Assembly (NCBI RefSeq): GCF_001552715.1
Contig: NZ_BCRS01000026.1
Span: forward strand, 1-45,072
Direction: 5' to 3'
Length of the DNA: 45,072 nucleotides
Source of the DNA: Mycolicibacterium vaccae NBRC 14118 = CIP 105934
Lineage (GTDB): Bacteria; Actinomycetota; Actinomycetes; Mycobacteriales; Mycobacteriaceae
A model generated the notes under the pieces. That model was not told the DNA's origin and ran no database searches. It saw only the letters and a program-made list of their open reading frames with translations. Below are positions 41,019 to 45,072 of the stretch, piece by piece (position 1 is the first letter of the stretch; the number at the start of each line of letters is the position of its first letter). The position numbers and the translations under genes were made by a program.

Positions 41019-42830
41019 AGGTGCCGCTGGGGCCTCGATTTTCAGTCGTCCGTGGTCCGCCGTCGCGAGGTTCACGTTGCAGTGAGGGACCGGACGACCA
41101 ACGGTGGGCAGCGACAGGCGTTCCTGCAGAGGGTGGTTCATCCGCCGTGTCCGTGCCGTCGGCCGTAACGCTGTGCCCCGCGATGGCTGTCTCGGTCGTA
41201 CCTGAGCCGGACGTGCGCGTTGCGTCAACGCTGTGGCGAGAAACGACGCTCGGCCGCTCCGGCGCGTCAAACGAATCCCGGCCAAGGTGCCGAGGTTCGG
41301 GCGGCTGCGAGGTGGGCTCCACACGTTCGGAGCCGATGACCGGCGGTGAAGCACCGCCGACTGCGGTGTCCTTACTCGGGACGTCGTCCGCTGCCAGGGA
41401 CTCGCCCGGCTGCGGCACTCCGGTCGACTCCGGCCCTCCTTCTGCCGCAGAAGCCATGGCGTCCAGCCCAGTTCGCAGAGAGGTGCCTTCCGCCTCATCG
41501 CGCGCCGATTCACTCCGTGGCGGATCGGACTTCCCGAGCCCGACGCCCGACACCACAGGTTCGGCGCCGGCGGTTCGCTCCATTCCCGTCCCGACATCGT
41601 CAGCGCGGGTTGCCGGACGGGGCGGCTCGGGAATCTTCAGCAGTGGCGGCAGGCCTACGACAGCCAGGGCGTTGTTGATGCCCTGACCGACGGCGTTCAC
41701 CAGATCGACGATCAGCTTGGCCGGGTCGACTTTCGGAATCAGCCGCGCAACAGTGGGTTCCCACGGCGGAATGCTGCGGTCATAGCCCAGTTCCACGAGC
41801 ACCCGGAAGAACGGCTCGACCACGTCGATCAGTGGCTCGGGCACGCCGAGTGTGCGCAGCGGACCGAACAACGGGAGATCAGGATTGTCGAACACGTAGT
41901 AGCTCGTATCCCCGAATGTGCCGCGGTAGGCGGGCGACGTCGTGGGGTCCTTGGCGGGCAGGCTGACGTCGAAGGAGTACATGTGGACGTAGACGAGGCC
42001 CAGTATCGCGTTCAGGTCGGCGAGCAGATTGAGCGGATACAGCGGAAATCGGTGAACCCGTCGTACTGCCGCGCGATTTCGACTGTGTCGAACGGGGTGT
42101 CGGTCGCCGCGGGGCCGTTGAGGAGAAGATCGAGGATCGGAATGTGGACGCCGGCGAACCGGGACGCCAGCCCGCCGTTCGGCAGATTGGGGTCACCGCT
42201 GAGCACGAAGTCGATGTCGGGGACGGAGCCTTCGGTCCCCGCCGGGTACTGCTCAGCGAGCCGGCGCTTCACCACGTTCGCGACCCCGGCGCCCTGTGAG
42301 ATGCCGTAGATCACCCGGTGGTCATTCTCGTTCGCCGCTACCGCCGCCTCCAGGCTGTCCGCACCCTTCTGTAGCGATCGATTGGCGGTCAGATCGAAGA
42401 GCCCCGTGAGCTTCCACCATGGCTCGTCCGGCCATGCAGGCCCACCGAGACCGAAGAGCCTCGGGTCCCCGAGCGCGAGCCCAAGGAGACGGAATATCCC
42501 GGTGATGGGCCAGAACTCCTCGGGCGTGGTCACCGGGACGTAGTCGATGTCCCCCGGGTGGGTCGGGGCGATGTACTGGTTCTTGACGATGTCGATGGTG
42601 ATGTCGTCGGGCGTCGGGCACGTGGTGCCGCACACGATCAGTGCGGTGGTGTCGGCGGACAGGTTCATCGCGGGGGTCTCGCTCTGTACCGGTGTCAGCG
42701 TGCCGGCGGTCAGCACGAGGCCGGCGGTCGCCATTGCCACCGTCACCCGACTTGTGACCGGACGAAGCCTGCGTGCCCCTGTGGTGGACAACAGCGTGCG
42801 GCGCCCACCGGATTTCGTTCCATTTCTCAT
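40993..42830 (-). pseudogene. PE-PPE-domain serine hydrolase interrupted by a one-base frameshift
   Basis: The N-terminal part (42830 to about 42044) has a signal-like hydrophobic segment, a lipase-type elbow VIYGISQGAGVANVV with Ser in GISQG, and DIDFVLSGDPNLPNGG, typical of the PE-PPE domain. At QYDGFTDF the frame shifts at 42044-42045, where TTTCC appears to lack one C. As read, the protein stops 10 codons later. One base added restores a continuous family sequence (LYPLNLLADLNAILGLVYVH) into the second part, which has RGTFGDTSYYVFDNPDLPLF and ends in a long Ser/Pro/Asp-rich tail. Family members act as cell-wall esterases or lipases. It is either a true pseudogene or an assembly error. The start could also be at 42869. 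Confidence 0.8.
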
Positions 42831-42887
42831 CACAGCCCCCCGTGCCATCCCGTGGAGCCAGCCCCACATCTGGTCAACGGATCATCA

Positions 42888-42942
42888 CTCATCGGCGGGC
42901 GAGACCGCTCAGTAGTGCGATACTGAGACGTCGTCCGATGAG
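42888..42942 (-). terminator. Nested hairpin between channel-like and PE-PPE genes
   Basis: Outer arms CTCATCGG (42888-42895) and CCGATGAG (42935-42942) enclose an inner pair CTCAGTA (42908-42914) and TACTGAG (42921-42927). It follows the channel-like gene's stop by 32 bp and precedes the PE-PPE start by about 58 bp. It may end transcription of the former or act as an operator or leader of the latter. Confidence 0.5.
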
Positions 42943-42973
42943 CGAGCGGCACATCTGCGGCCTTGGAAGCTTG

Positions 42974-43486
42974 TCACCATGGTGTTCGAGGCTGCTGATC
43001 GGTTCGCTCATCAGCGTTGCCCCGCTGCCGACGGAAAAATGTCAGAAAATACGCCTGCATCACCGCGAACATGAACGCCGTGCTGATGCCGAACAGCAGG
43101 ACGCCGTTCACCGCCTCCAGCGTGCTGATCAAACGCAACCGCTCCGGCAACACCAGACCGGGTACGTCGAGCGAGACCATGGTGCTCAGGGAATAGACCG
43201 AGGCGTCCGTGAAAGAGTCGAACGCGCCGAGCCATCGGTATGCAGACGCCCAGAGCACACCCTCCAGACCGTGTAGAACCGCGAGCGTCAATGCCACGAG
43301 TCCGATGCTGCTGCTCACGATCGAAATCGCCCGCCTCGAACCGAACGTGCGCATCCCGAATCGGCGCCTGATCCGCGCTTCCATATGGAATGCCATGACG
43401 ACTACCCCGACCGTGTGGATCGCGATCGTCAGCACGATGAGCGACAAACCCACGATCCAACTCGCCAGGTCCACGCTCCCCTCCAT
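42974..43486 (-). CDS. Two-TM ion-channel-like membrane protein lacking a normal filter
   Basis: A 170-residue protein with about four hydrophobic stretches: residues 8-35, 52-75, a short re-entrant-like stretch, and 128-150. The segment SFTDASVYSLSTMVSLDVPG, then a last helix VNGVLLFGISTAFMFAVMQAYF, is laid out like the pore loop and inner helix of Ion_trans_2 potassium channels. However, the TxGYGD filter is replaced by SLDVPG. It is likely a small channel-fold membrane protein of different selectivity or none. The start codon has no strong ribosome binding site. Confidence 0.65.
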   Translation of the reverse strand: MEGSVDLASWIVGLSLIVLTIAIHTVGVVVMAFHMEARIRRRFGMRTFGSRRAISIVSSSIGLVALTLAVLHGLEGVLWASAYRWLGAFDSFTDASVYSLSTMVSLDVPGLVLPERLRLISTLEAVNGVLLFGISTAFMFAVMQAYFLTFFRRQRGNADERTDQQPRTPW

Positions 43487-43641
43487 CAGCTGACGTCAGA
43501 ACAATTGTGTGGCAAGCACTTGCAGATGACGGCGATCACTTCTCGGCAGGTACGGCCACCGGGTGAGTCGCCGTGCGAAACCTCCGGAACATCCGGGTCA
43601 GCGGTCGGCGTGACATCACCCTGCCCCATCGAATCACCACG

Positions 43642-44010
43642 CTATTTACAGCGGTCCAGAAAGTCGACCGCAGGTTTTCTGATGGCCTCCAGTTCGGCCC
43701 GCACTTGTGGGTTGGCGTCCATGTACTCCTGCATCCGGGTGCGCATCTCTTCCTTGGACTGGCCCTTGAGAGTAGCGAAGAAATCGTTGACAGGCGGATG
43801 GGTGAAGAGATAGACCGAGACCGAGGCAGCGACCCCCGCTCTTACCCCTGCCCAATCCGCGGGCGAACAATTCGGCGGGGCGGGCGGAGGGGGCGCCGGC
43901 GGCTGAGCAGCGGCTACGGACCCGCCCAGGACCGTTGCACAGACCAGCATCGCAGAGCTGACGGTTCCGAACGCTATCCGGCGCCCAAACCGGTTTAACC
44001 GCAATGTCAT
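43642..44010 (-). CDS. Hemophore-like (mycobacterial haem-binding) secreted protein
   Basis: A 122-residue secreted protein; the ATG at 44010 follows AGGAGGATC. The signal peptide is about residues 1-35 and ends in VAAAQ. A proline-rich linker APPPPAPPN follows. The mature domain runs CSPADWAGVRAGVAASVSVY to DFLDRCK, with the paired cysteines, the HPPVNDFFATLKG turn and the helix of the MHB/hemophore-like family (Rv0203-like). Members carry haem or act in haem uptake in the cell wall. No IdeR-like box is seen upstream of this copy. Confidence 0.85.
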   Translation of the reverse strand: MTLRLNRFGRRIAFGTVSSAMLVCATVLGGSVAAAQPPAPPPPAPPNCSPADWAGVRAGVAASVSVYLFTHPPVNDFFATLKGQSKEEMRTRMQEYMDANPQVRAELEAIRKPAVDFLDRCK

Positions 44011-44483
44011 CGCCGATCCTCCTTCAGTGAACGAGTGGATTGCCATCACCCGAAACCGGTGGGCTGCACCGAGACAGCGGTATCGCGTCATCGACGCGAT
44101 ACGGAGAGCCGACGGGTCATTCACGAGATGGGGACGCCGAAGCGCGACTGACGCGGACATCGAGATCGCTGGGACAGCGCCGCCTGGGCTGATCCCGGCC
44201 TCATGTAGCACTGAAGTCATCGCACGGCTACTTCCGCGATTCAGAGGTGGCGAGGCTCCGCGCACCCTATGGGTTCACGATAGGTCGACCGACCTCAGCG
44301 TGCGGGCATATTCGTCATTGCAGATCTATTTGAATAGTCACACAAGGGATTTCGCGACACCGTCATCGTCGCCTCTGCTGCCCTGCCTGCCGGAGGCCGC
44401 GTTTCGGCTTCTGCGCCGATTCGGACACTCTGGGCAGCGCTGGCTCCTTAGAATCTCTTCGAGGCTAGCGAGAGAAGACGTCC
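44011..44483. other. 473-bp gap, no supported gene
   Basis: Frames are open on both strands, but none shows family similarity or a good start. The right part is A/T-richer (around 44310-44350) and may hold the promoter of the proline-rich protein gene at 44484. No clear repeat or hairpin beyond short ones. Confidence 0.5.
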
Positions 44484-44894
44484 ATGAAGCCTTGGGTACA
44501 ACGCGTCGCCGTGTCCGCCGTCGTTCTGACAACATTGCCACTGATCGAACTGTCCGCGTCACCCGTCGCCCGCGCTCAGCCACCACCGCCACCGTGTCCG
44601 CCGGGCATGTACTGGAACTTCACCACGCTGATTTGTGAGTATCCGCCGCCGCCTCCGTTGTACGTCGATCCGTGGTTGCCCGTCTATGTCCCAGACCTTG
44701 TCGATGTAGATCTCGATCTAGATATCCCGGTCCCCGGACCTCCAGGGCCGCCTGGAGTCGGGGGTCCGGGACCGCCTGGCGTCGGGGCCCCTGGACGACC
44801 GGGAGCCGGGCCTCCGAGACCGGGCGCCGGACGGCCCGGACCCGCACCGCGGCCTCCCGCGCCCAGGCGCGGCGGTGGTGGACGACGTCGCTGA
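44484..44894 (+). CDS. Secreted proline-rich protein with collagen-like Gly-Pro repeats
   Basis: A 136-residue protein. The signal peptide is residues 1-31, ending SPVARAQ. A short domain with two cysteines follows, CPPGMYWNFTTLICEYPP, then an acidic strand-like part DLVDVDLDLDIPVPG. From about residue 82 the chain is G-x-y repeats like collagen (PGPPGPPGVGGPGPPGVGAP), ending in a basic GGGGRRR tail. Similar small proline-rich secreted proteins are common in mycobacteria, with unknown function. GAGAGAAGA before the ATG is a fair ribosome binding site. Confidence 0.75.
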   Translation: MKPWVQRVAVSAVVLTTLPLIELSASPVARAQPPPPPCPPGMYWNFTTLICEYPPPPPLYVDPWLPVYVPDLVDVDLDLDIPVPGPPGPPGVGGPGPPGVGAPGRPGAGPPRPGAGRPGPAPRPPAPRRGGGGRRR

Positions 44895-45072
44895 CATCGC
44901 TTCCCCGCGAAGCGTTCTGGCGCCCGTGCGAGCCTGATCGGCAGCGAGTCAGCGTGCCTCCAGCGGCAGCCGCTCACGAATTCTCTTGTGCGAGAGACAG
45001 AACATCGCTTCCTGTGGCCGTCGCCGATGTCCTCAGTCTGGGATGCCCACATCTGTCGGTGGTCGAATGTAT
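44895..45072. other. End of window, no supported gene
   Basis: 178 bp after the proline-rich gene. The open frame on the minus strand is antisense to the proline-rich gene and looks like a shadow of its Gly-Pro codons. No terminator was recognised. Confidence 0.5.

Noticed and set aside
44027..44638. A 203-codon plus-strand open frame in the gap before the proline-rich gene
   Set aside because: No family similarity, overlaps the better-supported proline-rich gene in another frame, and its start lies in the leader of the divergent hemophore-like gene.

Overview
The window is about 45 kb of GC-rich actinobacterial chromosome. It is almost certainly from a fast-growing Mycobacterium (Mycolicibacterium-type). 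The grounds are many FadE/FadD/crotonase-type genes, a mycofactocin-coupled SDR, a Rv1355c/Rv1354c-like gene pair, a near-copy of mycobacterial Crp, GjpA-type cell-envelope proteins, a PE-PPE-domain hydrolase, a mycobacterial hemophore-like protein, and good matches to DosR, IdeR and Crp operators. GTG starts and ATGA/GTGA stop-start overlaps are everywhere. I saw no rRNA, tRNA, CRISPR array, insertion sequence or prophage.

Region 1 (1-18021) is a catabolic island. A partial crotonase and an FCD-type GntR regulator diverge from a tightly coupled run of three crotonases and three AMP-forming acyl-CoA ligases. Facing that run is a second operon read leftward: SDR, thiolase, acyl-CoA dehydrogenase, second GntR, and CaiB-type CoA transferase. 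It diverges from an acyl-CoA dehydrogenase plus mycofactocin-coupled SDR pair. A further leftward group holds a MaoC hydratase, a flavin monooxygenase and an alpha/beta hydrolase. Together these could take an alcohol to a ketone, to an ester or lactone, to an acid, to a CoA thioester, and through beta-oxidation. The substrate cannot be read from sequence.

Region 2 (18022-24245) is a three-gene operon behind a hairpin-rich leader. It encodes a LuxI/FeeM-like N-acyltransferase, a ThiF-nitroreductase fusion (Rv1355c/MoeY-like), and a GAF-GGDEF-EAL cyclic-di-GMP enzyme (Rv1354c/DcpA-like). A FAD-binding protein faces it. This operon is the best candidate for an undescribed system.

Region 3 (24246-33818) holds a PimC/PimD-like acyl-CoA dehydrogenase pair and a tandem universal stress protein with an SRPBCC protein behind a DosR-box-like palindrome. 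It also holds a DUF1214 protein and TetR divergent from a sulfotransferase, an EEP-fold phosphohydrolase, a lone nucleotidyltransferase and a Crp paralogue.

Region 4 (33819-45072) is about cell envelope and secretion. Two GjpA-like secreted proteins with acidic tails flank a large AAA-LuxR regulator. One has an IdeR-box-like promoter and the regulator has a perfect Crp palindrome. A DUF2243 membrane protein and a small protein follow. After them come a PE-PPE-domain hydrolase broken by a one-base frameshift, a two-TM channel-like protein without a normal selectivity filter, a hemophore-like protein and a proline-rich collagen-like secreted protein. Five of the seven convergent gene pairs in the window overlap by 20-32 bp at their 3' ends.
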